Shown in pieces: positions 12,425 through 23,736 of a stretch of DNA of 64,000 bases; the stretch's first letter is position 1, and each line of letters begins with the position of its first letter. Where the stretch lies: positions 124,001 through 188,000 of the forward strand of contig CM031560.1 of the NCBI GenBank assembly GCA_018466975.1. The letters run 5' to 3'. The DNA comes from Sparassis latifolia (Eukaryota; Basidiomycota; Agaricomycetes; Polyporales; Sparassidaceae). The position numbers were made by a program, and so were the translations under genes. The notes beneath the pieces are model-generated. The model worked only from the letters and a program-made list of their open reading frames with translations. It made no database searches and had not been told where the DNA came from.

Positions 12425-14133
12425 ATGTTCGCTGTCTACTTAGTTCTGTTGCGTTTTGCATATCTGCTCTTTTATCGTTTCTGGAATACGCCTTTGGCGG
12501 ATATCCCTGGTCCCCGGTTTGCTGCAGCGACCGGGCTATGGGTCATGTACAAGGAATTCACCAGACAGCGGCGGAAGTGGATCCATGACCTGCATCTACG
12601 TTATGGACCAGTGGTACGGATCGGTCCGGAGGAAGTCTCGTTTGCTACCTGGGATTCCCTGAAGGAAATCTATGTCTCAGGCGGAAGTGGTTACGATAAG
12701 ACATCTTTCTACCGCCTCTTTGACAACTTCGACACACAGTAAGTGCAGCTTCATTAGCCCCCCGATTACTGACGTGACTTCACGTCTTCCAGGTGCATGT
12801 TTTCGACTCTTGAAAAGACATCTGTAAGTATGCTGTCCCCACTCGGCCGGCACTCATTGTAGACGACCCCTAGCATGGAGAGACCAAGAAAAAGTTCTCT
12901 GACAGATACAACAAGACGTTCATCATGCAGCCTAATATCGCTGAAGGCATCCGCGAACATGCAGAAGAATTCATAATGAAATGCACCGAGAAGCCGGGAG
13001 CTGCCGTTGACATATACGTGAGTAGTGTGTCATGTCTCATTCTGACCCGCTGCTGAGAATCTCATAGGTATACCTGCACTGTTATGCACTTGATTGCATT
13101 ACCCATCACGTGTTTGATCCTCACGGACTTCATTCACTGACCAGCCCGTCTGATGTGGTCGCAATGAAGGAACTATCGTATTACGACGCTCTGAAAAGTG
13201 TGTGTCGTCATGTGCGGGCTACGTCGTTGTGCTCACATTGAACTGTCCATCAAGCCTCATACTTCAATTACTACTTTCCGGAACTCTACTTCGTTGTGAC
13301 TCGTGTGCTCAAACTATTCAGTATCAGCTTCTACGACCGTTCCTCTGGCGTAATCACCTCTTACATCAAGAAGATGGTGGGACGGACAGACGTCTCTAGC
13401 TACACAGTGCTCGAGAAATTGCAGGAGCAGAAGGAGCCGTTACCGAACGTATATATCGCGTCGGAATGCATGGACCACACCGTCGCAGGAATTGACACTA
13501 CAGGCGACGCTCTTTGCTTTCTCCTGTATCAGCTATCTCTCCCTTCCTCGTCCGCTATCCAGGAGAAGCTACACGCCGAGCTGTCGCAGAGCTCGAGTGA
13601 ACCGGTAGACAATCTGGTGTACCTCGATGCGGTGGTGAAGGAGGGTCTGCGCTGTTTTACACCGATACCAATGAGTCTTCCCAGGTTGGTGCCGAAGGGT
13701 GGCACGACGATTGAAGGTTTTCGCCTGCCGGAGAATACGATAGTCAGCTGCCAGGCTTACACACTTCATCGCCTGGACACGAAGGTATTCCCGAACCCGG
13801 AAGAGTTCCGTCCAGAACGATGGCTGGACGCTGAAGGCGCGATAGATCGCAATCAGCTGTTCTTCGCATTTGCCGCGGGTGGGCGTGGTTGCATTGGCAA
13901 ACAGTAAGTTTATAAAGTCTGCAAAACGACTGACGCTGACGGCATCTTTCTACAGTCTCGCATTGTTAGAGATGAAAGTTCTCTTGAAGGAGGTCTATTC
14001 GACGTATTGGACGCGCGTGGCACCGGAGATGACGGGGTCGATGGAAATGAACGACCAGATTATGTCGACGCGGCCAAAGGATCAAATATGCCTGCTAACC
14101 TTCGAGAATTCGGGCTGTAATTGTTGCAAGTGA
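12425..14133 (+). CDS. Cytochrome P450 monooxygenase
   Basis: Membrane-bound haem-thiolate monooxygenase. Six exons join in frame, approximately 12425-12738, 12793-12823, 12874-13017, 13068-13197, 13255-13903 and 13956-14133, giving about 481 residues (usual about 500). A short hydrophobic N-terminal anchor is followed by the proline hinge ADIPGPRFAA. The I-helix oxygen-binding motif is AGIDTT, the ExxR motif is EGLR, PERW follows in the meander, and the haem loop is FAAGGRGCIG with the cysteine ligand. All diagnostic residues are present, so an active enzyme is likely. The substrate and CYP family cannot be assigned by eye. Divergence from GSH2 hints at joint control, for example during detoxification, but this is inference. 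Confidence 0.92.
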
Positions 14134-14250
14134 GAAAGTCAAAGAACCGTATGAAATATTCATATCATTGTAAAAATCATAGCGGGTGTACATGGCGAGG
14201 AATAACGTCGGAAGCTTCCCAATGTCCAACTAGTATAATCTGTGAATGCG

Positions 14251-17200
14251 CTATTTTGTTTCCTCTGCCGAACTCGACACCGCTGTGCTGGGTGAAGAAG
14301 CACTCATGGTCAGATGCATTGTCTGTAGTAGCTGTTCGATGCGTAGCAAGCGTTCGTCGACCTGGGTAATCTTGCCGTCCACAGTACCAAACTTACTTTC
14401 CAGGGCTTCCATCCGTTGTTCCACTGTCAAGGATTCCTCGACGGCAACTTCCTCCTGACATCGCACCAATGGATGGCTCTGGTCATGACCATCGATGGTG
14501 ATGCCATCCTTCGGGTCACAGTCCAGACATATGTATACATCTGAAGAAATAAGTGAGTCGATGCATCACTCGCGAGCCAGGACCACTCACCCCAACACGT
14601 CATGCAGAACCAACAAGGCTGCCTGACGCGTTTCTTACAGACGAGGCACTTCAGCTTATCATTCACCATCTTGGCCGTGCGATCATCTTCCTTTGCTGAG
14701 CCCTCGGTACGTTCCTCTTGCACCTCCACAGCATCCTTGAATGCCGCCCTAGCGTTTTGCAATGCTACTCGAGCCTCGCTGTCCACAGGGCCGAACTCTC
14801 GCGGATGCACGACTCTCCTGACTTTGTATACAGCGTGTGATGGAAGGTGAGGCGATGTCAAGTCGAATCGTTGGACCTCTGCATTCAGGCAGCGTTCGTC
14901 ATCGCAGAAATCGACGGTTGCGTCTGTATCACAGTCTATGCAGACTGTACGTGTTCCGCCAATGATGCCACGGCAGTTGTCGCAGGAGACGCCACTGGCC
15001 AAAAAAATCGTTAACACATAGTCGGCTTGTGTCTGAAGAGGACTCACACGTGAACAGGAGTGACTCTGAGCTGGAAGTGGTACAAAGTCTCGTAAAACCG
15101 AGCATCTTCAGGTGTGAGGGTCTTCCGACACCGTGCAAGCTCGTCCTCCTCGTCTCCTTCGAGTAGACGCCCAAAGTCCCATTTACGAATCAGCAATTGA
15201 ATGTATCGTTTCCGAATATCGCGGCGTTGCTTGAAATGGGACCAGGACCAGATTTGCCTGCGGACTTGGCCTTCGACTGCTGACAGCACAAATTTCCAGA
15301 GAGCTTTTATCCTGTTCTCCGCAAATTGTCGGGGTGAGGGACGGTATGTAAGAACTTCTGGCGCCAGTCGCGACATGACAAAATCGTCGTTGGAGCCATC
15401 TGCAGAACCATAGCCCCAGACACCCTGAAGCGTGGTGCATTCTTCATTGAGGTGGCCACAGAAGCACTTCGTTGAAAACCGAGCAGTATACTTCTGGGTA
15501 AAACGATAGGATATCTGACCGTCAGAATCCGTTTCGGTTGCTCCGCTTATGGCATACGCTGTACCCTCGAGAGTTTTCCCCGAGCCCTCTATGCTCTGGC
15601 CATCCGCAGACACATGGACGTCGAAGACGGACATACATTGACATGGATACTCGTCACCTCTAGCGAGTACCACATGCCACCTGCCTACACTATGAACAGC
15701 ATGAGTATGGAGACGGATAAAGACATAAAACATTAGAGCTCACAGCGCTTTGAGATGACCTTCCGCCTTGTGATCTCCGTCCGTCTCGACTGCCAGGTCA
15801 CTGATTTCATACGCAGCACAATCGTATGGGTAATCTTCGTCAAGGGGATAATTGAGGATGTCCTCAGGTCGGATATCCTGAGCTTCTTCCTCGTCCTTGT
15901 ATAAGCATGTAGGAAATTGGAGTGACCGTAGGTTTGATCTTGTGAAGAAAGTTGTGGGGTCATGCCAGTAGTCAAACTACGAAAGAAATTAAATCGGCCA
16001 ATACTACGCGACAGCTGTGAAAAAGATACGTACGAGCTCGGCACAGACAGTTTTGAATTGTTGATTGAGGTCGAGCTTTTGCTGTCTGAAAATATCTAGA
16101 TATTTGTGAATCAGATTGGTCCACAAACGACGTTAAGGTGACCGCACCTTCTAGCTCGTCGTGACGGGCTTGGAGAGCATCAAACACCCGCTGCAGACTA
16201 TCAGCACAATCCCATAGCTCATCCCTATTGACCACTTTGGTTCGACACAGTCGCATGATCTCAAAGTCACGCTTTAAGAGCAAGTAAATCAACGGGAAAA
16301 TATTCTAGGGTGCAAAAGGAGCGAACAACGTCAAGGTCGGGCATATCAGTAGATCAAGAGGTTCTGACCTTCTCGATCCTTCCAGGTCCTGTGATTAGCG
16401 GCAATGTCTCCACGTCATCAATGTCGTATCGTATAGCCTCCAAATTTCTGCGAATACGCTCCTCTTCCGCATCCATATGACTCTTGAATCGTGCTTGAAT
16501 ATCGTCGCTGGATTGCATGGGCCGTATCGAATAAGTCAACCTGGTGACCCCTATCCATACAGTGTCAAGGTATTGGTCGACATAGGGACCATTCGCAGCG
16601 TGGATATCTCCCTTTATTGCAAACATCTTTCCGAGTAGCTCATTGATCCTGTCGACATAGATCAAGGCATTGATGTGCCATCCTGCATGACAATTTCAAC
16701 AGCAAGAAAATTGTGAACAACAGTCAGACTTACCGAGAGCCCAATAGGCGATCCAGTGGAGTAAGCTATTATCACGGAACAGTTAAATCTGTCTGGCAAG
16801 AGGATATACCGACTCAAGTACTCACCTCCAGTCGAGCGGACGAATTGCTATCAATTTGTTGGCTTCCGCCACAGTTATGAATCCTGAAGCGTCATCGTCG
16901 AACGCATCGACGATAGGCTGTAACCACTTGACACTGAGATATTCCAGAGCCCACGCATCAGGATCAGAGGTCGGAACGGTCTCAAAGGCGGACTCCATCC
17001 TGCTCTTGTTGTCTGCCTTTTCCTGATAGTAATCTCGAATAGCAAGGACGAAGTGTCGGGCCTTCACACTACCGCGCCATCCCTAATTATCCGATATCAG
17101 TCCGAAAAAGCCAAGCAGACTCTTACGGAACAAACCATTTCCTTCCATACGTTGTAAAGATCCTGCATGTAGATCGCACGTTGAAAAGACTGGGCCAGAG

Positions 17201-18935
17201 GTGCAGTACAAGATGCTCACCCGATCAACGACCTTGTCGTGCGGTCCAGAGGTTACTGACTGGATAACCCGATCACTCTCGCGCGTTACCACTCTGTCCA
17301 CTTCCTCGATGAGCTGCCTCTGTTGTATCGCAAACTTGCGCTCAAACATTTGAAAATTGTTGATGGCAGCCGCGGCAGGATCGTGGCGGAGATCCGACTT
17401 CAATTCTTCGAAATCGTCTTTGCTCGTGCGAGCATGTCCCAAACTTGCTTGATTTTGCGTGTCACCAGTCTTCGTAGGACGCCTTGATTCGTACGAATTA
17501 AGCTCCTTCAGCACGTTCTCGTTATCCATAACAGCCTTAGTCCCTCCTTTCTTTTGCACTAATGCAACGAGTTCCCTTTGCTCTGGCGGAACATAGGATT
17601 GCATGAACTGGAGTAACATGTCTGTCCTGAAGACGATGATGCATAACCTACGTAGTCCAGCTGAAAGAGACGAACTTACCTCTCTTTCAGCTCTTGCGCT
17701 AGATTGTCCAGTTTTCGATTTGCCTCGTCAACGCCGCGGCCAATATGAATAGACAAAGCGAATTCGAATTCGGTCCTGCGCTTCGTGAATATGATGCCGA
17801 AATCCGTGAGAGTGCCTTCCCACAGTGGTCCTTTGAGGACCTTCGCAAGTAGCTTCATCTTTGAATACGCATCACATGTGTTCGCACAGTTCTTCATGTC
17901 ATCCGCAGTCTTCTTCACAAGACCCTGCAGACGGCCCTTTAGAGTGACACCGTCCAGGCCAACATCTTCTTCATCTTTTACTACCTTCAATCTGGTATGT
18001 CGCTGTTGTGGGTTGAAGTCCGAAACAAAATGAGAAGATCTCACTGAATTAAAACCGTAATCATATCCTTCATCTCCACGTACAGAGCGATAATTTTCTT
18101 GTCGTTTGCTCGCCGCTTCGTTTCGAGCGTATAAACAGCTTTGAACGCGAGGACGGCCACTAGAAAACTCGTTAGTCTCTGGTTTGTTCGCATGACACAT
18201 GCTAGCCACCTCCAATGAAAGGGTGAAGCTTTGTAACTTCGTCCAAAGCTTTCATCAAAACAGGCATGCCGTCAAGGAATGAAGTTATGCCGTCTTCGAT
18301 GGACTGTTTAATGTTACTGACAGCTTCAAGAGCCACTGCCGCCTTGATTGGGGCATATAGAGTAGTTGCCAGAGTTTCCTGACCCTGGATCGTAGTAACT
18401 TTGTCGTCTGTCATTGACGTATTAGTCGTGAAATTGCAAGACGGTCAAATCAAGTACCCAGGGTGTTCAACGCTTGCTCGACCTTCGCACTGCGCTGCTT
18501 GTTGATCTCGGTGGAAACCACGGTAAGTGTTCCCATAACGCGGTCATCGTCAGTGGTCGAGACAGAAACGTCGGTCACCAACGAATCGGAAGTGGCATTA
18601 TTATGGAAACTGTAGGCGTGCAATCCATCCCCACTCTCTCGTGGAACGGGAGAAGAAGTATCTGGTGAAGGAAACACCACAACCTCTGGCATAGACAACG
18701 GTGGGGAATCCAGATGAGTCCATAGAGAGATCGTAGGCACAGCAGAGTCGGAGAGTGCAGCGCTCAAGGGTGAAGTGCTGTGCGCAGCAGTAACCTCTGA
18801 AGATGGCAGCTCAGACGAAGGGAAGGTAGCTGCACTTGCCGCGACCGGTAGCGGGGCCGGTGGCTCGGACTTCCTCCTCTCATGGGCCTTGAGGTTTTTG
18901 CGGCTGCGTATTCTGAAAAGACTGGATAAAGGCAT
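14251..18935 (-). CDS. Large multidomain protein with EF-hand, possible ZZ zinc finger and C-terminal coiled coil
   Basis: A gene of about 4.7 kb with many short introns, matching a large uncharacterised family I remember from Agaricomycetes. It starts at ATG 18935 with a basic, Ser/Pro-rich region. A helical segment follows across two exons (near 18414-18200 and 18160-18030), containing KALDEVTKLHPFI and FKAVYTLETKRRANDKKI, which resembles N-terminal helical domains of fungal STAND proteins. An acidic EF-hand loop, DDDASGFITVAEA, lies near 16900. Further helical exons (16665-16354, 16292-15972) lead to a beta-rich part near 15700-15050. Two Cys-rich stretches follow: CDNCRGIIGGTRTVCIDCD near 14990, and CLVCKKRVRQPCWFCMTCW near 14640-14580 plus VYICLDCD, which looks like a ZZ-type finger. 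A coiled coil near the C-terminus (MEALESKFGTVDGKITQVDE) is followed by a Ser-rich tail ending at 14251. No NTPase domain is visible. Function unknown; calcium and zinc binding are inferred. Confidence 0.75.
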
Positions 18936-19742
18936 GAAGAAAAATTCAGCACTAGAGTCGTGCCTCCCCGTACCTATCTATGTACTAACAGTCAGACGCT
19001 GGGGTGGTGGCGGCCGCGATCATCGGTCGCGGCTGGAGCGTTTGCAATGCGAATGCCCTAGACACCGCCCTATCAAAAGCTCGGCAAATTAGTCGGTAAC
19101 TAGGTTAAATGGGCGCCACGTCACACGAGATACCGAGTCTCAGTTGCTCCTGTGGGCGGGATCAGGCTTGGCTTCACGAGCTTTCGTCTATGATGTCTGT
19201 CTGATAGCGATCTTCCCAAAACACGTACGATTCTGACGCAGTACACTTTGTCTACAAGACGGGATGTGGTGACGGCGTCGAAAGCGAGCGAGTCTCGTGA
19301 GCGCCCGTGGCGCTCAATACAGAATCACTTTCCCGGAGGAAACACTGGCAAGGTACATGTATTAATCATCCATCATGCATGATCTTCGGAAGCAACCATG
19401 ATGCATGATGACCGGACACAAGCTGGGCGTACGCACTGCACAGATCTATCACCTTGGAGAGCGCGCAGGTTATCCACATGTCATATAATTTCGGTAGCTC
19501 CTTTGGCAGTAAGGGCCGTCGTACTGCAAACCTCACAACATAGAATCAACATTGCAGTGCAGCACCAAAAGCGACGACGACCCTCAGTGTCATCCCCCTT
19601 AGCGTTCAAGACTTGAACAGCTCATCCTCGCTGTAAAAGATTATGAAAGGCTCGAAACGCACATCAGATAAATCCCAATAAATACACCTTTGTTCTTACA
19701 TTGCCTAGGGTGACCTCTATAGCACTTACGAGCTCAACGAGT
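18936..19742. other. Intergenic, no gene recognised
   Basis: Holds the promoter of the EF-hand gene and the 3' flank of HNT1. Near 19366-19410 the palindrome ATCATGCATGAT and an imperfect inverted copy lie 13 bases apart; I assign no function to them. Confidence 0.45.
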
Positions 19743-20409
19743 TCAAAGCTTATTCCTAAGTTCTTCGTGCAGCTTCTTGAGTTCCTCCATATCCGCCTTC
19801 TTGCTAGGCCATCCGATAACCAGCCCGTCATCGTCCGAAGCAGATGGTTTGGGGATGATATGGAAGTGGACATGATCTACTTCCTGGTGTGCAATGCGGC
19901 CGTTGTTCTGGCGGATTACACGGCAACTTCATAAACGTATATGATTGACGAACTTGGGGCACACACCTGAAGGATGTTGTAGTTCTCCGCACCAATTGCT
20001 GCAGCAATCTTCTTAGCTGTAAAAAGTGTATCCGCGAGGTATTCATCTGGTAGCTCGTGCATCTTCGCTGCATGGTCTAATCATGCAGTCTTGCGTCAGT
20101 ATATTCGGGTAAAACAGCTACTGCATGTTCAAACAACGTACACTTGGGAACGACCAATGCATGACCTTTGGACAAAGGGCCTACATCAAGGAAGGAGAAC
20201 GTGGTCTCGGTTTCAATGAGCTTGAAACTCGGGATGTCTCCTATGAGTATGAAAGCATAATCGTCAGTTCCGTCACAAGTTGAAGTCGTACATCCGCCGA
20301 ACGACTCACCCTTTATGATCTTGCAGAATATGCAGTTAGCGACAGACCTGCGTCTCCTCGTTCACTGCTGAGTCGAACACAACAAAGGTAACGCGCACTT
20401 GACGGCCAT
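19743..20409 (-). CDS. HNT1: Histidine-triad (HIT) nucleotide hydrolase, HINT/Hnt1 type
   Basis: Adenosine 5'-monophosphoramidase of the HINT branch. Five exons join in frame: 20409-20399, 20347-20310, 20240-20142, 20076-19967 and 19907-19743, giving 423 nt and 140 residues. The start is resolved only by accepting a first exon of 11 bases (ATG plus MAVK) and a 51-base intron with GTGCGC...ACGCAG ends. This yields MAVKSVANCIFCKIIKGDIP, the expected N-terminus with its zinc-binding C-x-x-C. FSFLDVGPLSKGHALVVPK follows, and the catalytic triad is HVHFHIIPKP. All key histidines are present. Confidence 0.9.
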
Positions 20410-21030
20410 TTTATTCGATAAAGATGGCAAGTAAGAGCTTGTGACGGTTGAAGCTCAGGTGGAACGCAGTTCATACTCACCGCTTCCGACTTACGGGAGT
20501 GCCAATGGTACCGAATTACCACGTGGTAAAGACCCCGAAAAATCCTTTCTATGTTTTCCACGTAGAATTGGCGGCACTTATAGTCTGATTCAGAGTTTTT
20601 TTTCATGGTGTCGCAGGAGATTTTCACAGGATCATCTCCCGCCAGCGATTTCAAGTTGTCCGCCTCGTCATCGTATTGAATCACTGAGTCCTGTTGTTGT
20701 GCGTATGCCATCTTCTACCGATTATTCTCTTCCACAAAATTTTTGATTATTCAACCTCAGGGGACAGGATTGGGGCGGTGCGTCGCCGCCATAATTGCCT
20801 TCCACATGGGGCGGAACACATCGTGCCACAGGCCCAAACTTTGAACCGTGGTCTGTTTGTTTGGACGTCCTATTTATCTTTCCGAACACAGCGTTTGGAT
20901 ACGAGATCTGTTGTTGATGTTCCTGAAATTTCCCGATCGACCGCCACTGACAGAATATAACAGCAGCGGTTCCTCAGATCTCTTTTGTTCGTTCCCTCCA
21001 CCGTCTCTCCCATCCTGCTCAACCAGAACT
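20410..21030. other. Upstream region of HNT1; possible short ORF on the minus strand
   Basis: On the minus strand an ATG at 20711 opens about 75 codons (MAYAQQQDSVIQYDDEADN...) up to a good GTGAGT donor near 20480. A spliced continuation, VRVTFVVFDSAVNEETQ, reads inside the first intron and second exon of HNT1 in another frame. This could be a small gene overlapping HNT1, an alternative HNT1 transcript, or chance. I do not call it as a gene. Confidence 0.3.
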
Positions 21031-21336
21031 ATGCTCAGCACAAGCCAAACTTACGACGAGGATGATCGTGCCCGCGCCGCATTGCCACGTGCAGTTCCTC
21101 AAGCTTTGCCTCAAAGTGGCCAAGCGAGCTTGTGGGAGTTTATAACCGCAAAGCAACAAATCCTGAAGAAGGAACAAGCCACAAAAATGCAACAAGACCC
21201 TTACAGCCACAAAATGTCTGCTGGACCGGGGTTGTCGACGGCCTCGTCTGCTTCTGGCCCAGCGCCTTCTACTTCGAATCACTATTGCATTTGGTATCCT
21301 CCGAATTCGACTGGTGATTCAGATACTGATGGTTAG
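21031..21336 (+). CDS. Small low-complexity hypothetical protein, 101 residues
   Basis: Open frame from ATG 21031 to TAG 21336. The product is rich in Gln, Ser, Ala and Pro, with a short helical middle (SLWEFITAKQQILKKEQATK) and an acidic C-terminus ending TGDSDTDG. A GTTAGT sequence overlaps the stop and could be a splice donor, so the gene may be longer. No family recognised. Confidence 0.35.
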   Translation: MLSTSQTYDEDDRARAALPRAVPQALPQSGQASLWEFITAKQQILKKEQATKMQQDPYSHKMSAGPGLSTASSASGPAPSTSNHYCIWYPPNSTGDSDTDG

Positions 21337-22191
21337 TGTGCTACGCAAGGGATTGATGTATCATGGTATCATGGCCATTACTGACGAACTGGCCTTCCAC
21401 AGTGGTCGCTGACCCGGACTAACCGAATACTTCCTCTGACTAGTCTGCGATTCTGCGAAGGCGATGGAGGCGGTACTAGTGTTGTATTCGGGTTCTGTCC
21501 ACGCGCCGAGGCGTTTTGTGATTGAATGTAGTTGTGTGTAAGTCGTTGACTGTGCAAATGTGGTCCGAGTCGTCGTGAGAGAGACCTCTAGAATCACAGG
21601 ACGGAGTCATGGTATCATATCAGAAGGTTTGGGATTCAGATTCAACGTGTCCAATCCATGAAAACACCAACCAAACGCCGGGCCATGGACCCGTGTTACG
21701 CCATCAATAGTGCTCAAAGAGGAAGGTCGCTTGCCCTTCTCGGACGACATTTGGAAACCTCATTAACGCGAGGTGTTTCGCATCCTTGCGTGCAAGTGTA
21801 TCTGTCCACCGATTAATAGTATACGCACCTATTTAATACCACTCCGTTCCGTTTCAGAATTGCAGCGGAGATAGCGATTTAAAGGTGACGGGACCGATAG
21901 TGACCCGGTATCTGACAACAAAAATAGAAAAAAGGTACAGATTTGAGTGTCGCATATATAAGATTGCTCCAGAAAATCTACACAGATGGCGGCATTGCTA
22001 TTGGCGATGCAGAAGATCATAATCAATACATAAATACAATGCTTAGTAACAAGGGTAGAGGACAGAGAAGAAGGGAACAAATACGAACATGTATCAGGTG
22101 CAGAACTTCCAGGATATGAAAGGCAGGCTACAAATCCAGGAAGACATTGGAGGAAAATGGAAATCTTGTCTCTGGCTCATCATCCGCATGG
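21337..22191. other. Left flank of the gene-pair array, no gene recognised
   Basis: About 0.85 kb with only short unsupported open frames. I found none of the array sequences here, so the left border of the array lies near 22,190. Confidence 0.45.
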
Positions 22192-23423
22192 CTAAACGCA
22201 GTCTTCGATCATCTGCATCTCTGAATTCTCCGACGGTAAGGTCGACACATCGCCTTCATACTGTCTGAGGAGAGGCTCAAGGTCGACAGTCTGATGGGCA
22301 TATTCTGCAGCCGCTGAGAGCAGTGGGTGGCTCTGACCTTTGGAGCTCAGATCGCGGTGGACTCGATGAAGGATCTGGTACAGAGCGGAATCGGTGGGGA
22401 ATGGGTGCTGCTGCGGAGCCACGCCCAATAAGTGGGAGCAGAGTGGTGGACCTATAGCACCCAAATCTTTCTTTAGGGTCTGAACGGGTGCTTCTTCCAC
22501 GTTCACAGTGGCAGAGAGGGCGTGTCTTAATTCGGCGTCTTCGCTATCCGAGTCAGCCAAAGTTGAGGAGTCCGAAATCGGTGCGGTAGGTTTACTGCTG
22601 ATGTGTGAAATTGCGAATCCTTCTTCCGCGGGTGCTTCAGGTACTGGAAAGCGAGGGTCAAGAAGACGATAATACCGAGCATCAATGCCACATACAATAT
22701 TCTGGATTGGCAGAATAATCCGAGCCATCAGTATGGGATAAGCTGTCAATGGAGGAGTGTACAGCTTCTGCAATGGACCATTAAGTAGCCGTTCAGGTTG
22801 GCCTTGAATTACTCACCGTCGACGAGATTCCGAGGATGCGCAGCTACACCTGTAGGTCGCGCGATTGTCCGTGACATTGTGGGCATATAGCGGCCTTCTC
22901 GCTGAAGCCTCTTGCGCTCTTCAGTTGTTGTGGTCTATAAGGGCGGATATCAATCAGTCATCCAGGGCGCAGAATGTGAGGACGTCACTGAGATTGTGGC
23001 GCGAAGTTCCGTGACCTCTCCGTACAAATACACAATCTTCAGAGATAGGCCATCTACAGTGCCCTTCACCTGGCGATAAACGGTCGTAGCACAATGGGTT
23101 TGCATTCGTAAATTGTTCGCTTGAGAATGAAAACTACGACAAAAAGCTGTGATTACGCGGCCCCGTAAGGTGGAAATCAAGTCATACCGAGCCAAAGCAA
23201 GTTCAGTCGACTCTAGAAATGTTGCAAATGACTGTCCGACAAATAGGCCTTCTTCAACGGCCGTGCGCCACATCCGTTCTGTCTCGCACAGGAGCTCGTC
23301 AAGGTATTTCTGGCGGCGGGAAGGTAGATAGAAGTAGATGACACCAAATACTGGACCTAGCAGAGCGGCAACGCTCAGTATGCTGGCCACGAAGCCAAAG
23401 GTATTGAAACCCGATTCTGACAT
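22192..23423 (-). CDS. P1 membrane-anchored partner protein (MAP1), intact, 340 residues
   Basis: Exons 23423-23188, 23133-22989, 22934-22817, 22767-22696 and 22643-22192 join in frame (1023 nt). Family and function are unknown. Residues about 6-32 form one hydrophobic helix (GFVASILSVAALLGPVFGVI) followed by SRRQK, so by the positive-inside rule the rest should face the cytosol. A long helical part follows, with LDELLCETERMWRTAVEEGL and QVKGTVDGLSLKIVYLYGEV. Next come the segment TTTEERKRLQ, a disordered Ser/Glu-rich stretch, and a conserved C-terminal module, ALYQILHRVHRDLSSKGQSH ... VDLEPLLRQYEGD. It is the divergent neighbour of kinase copy 1, with 313 bases between the starts. Confidence 0.72.
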
Positions 23424-23736
23424 TCGATGTGGAGTGCTGGACGGGGGATCAGGACAATTCTGTTACTAAGGCTGGAGTGATATGGATTCTTCACAGCGTC
23501 TATCAGCCATATTGATTCCATGGCTCCAGCCTGTGCCGGTTAATACGAGTGCGTGCGGCAGACGCGAGTGTAGATTCTGACGGCGGTGATATCAACTTGA
23601 TATGTTCGGAGTCGTGGCAAGGTCACGGTGGCCATGCGTGTGAGGCGTGGTATTTCCATATTGGGATTGAAGGAATGAAGTTCGATCGTGCAGACGCTCA
23701 GCCCCGCGCGCGGCTAAGGTATCCGCACTCGAAGTT
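23424..23736. promoter_or_regulatory. P1 bidirectional promoter with two array-wide blocks
   Basis: Block A (AGCGTCTATCAGCCATATTG and following bases) lies at about 23494-23517, and block B (GAGTGCGTGCGGCAGACGC, then TAGATTCTGAC) at about 23547-23581. Both recur at similar places in the P2, P3, P4 and P7 gaps. Conservation outside coding sequence in otherwise diverged copies suggests shared control elements. Confidence 0.5.

Noticed and set aside
19366..19410. Palindrome ATCATGCATGAT with an inverted imperfect copy
   Set aside because: Short and AT-rich, between two unrelated genes, with no further copies seen; not enough to call a regulatory site.
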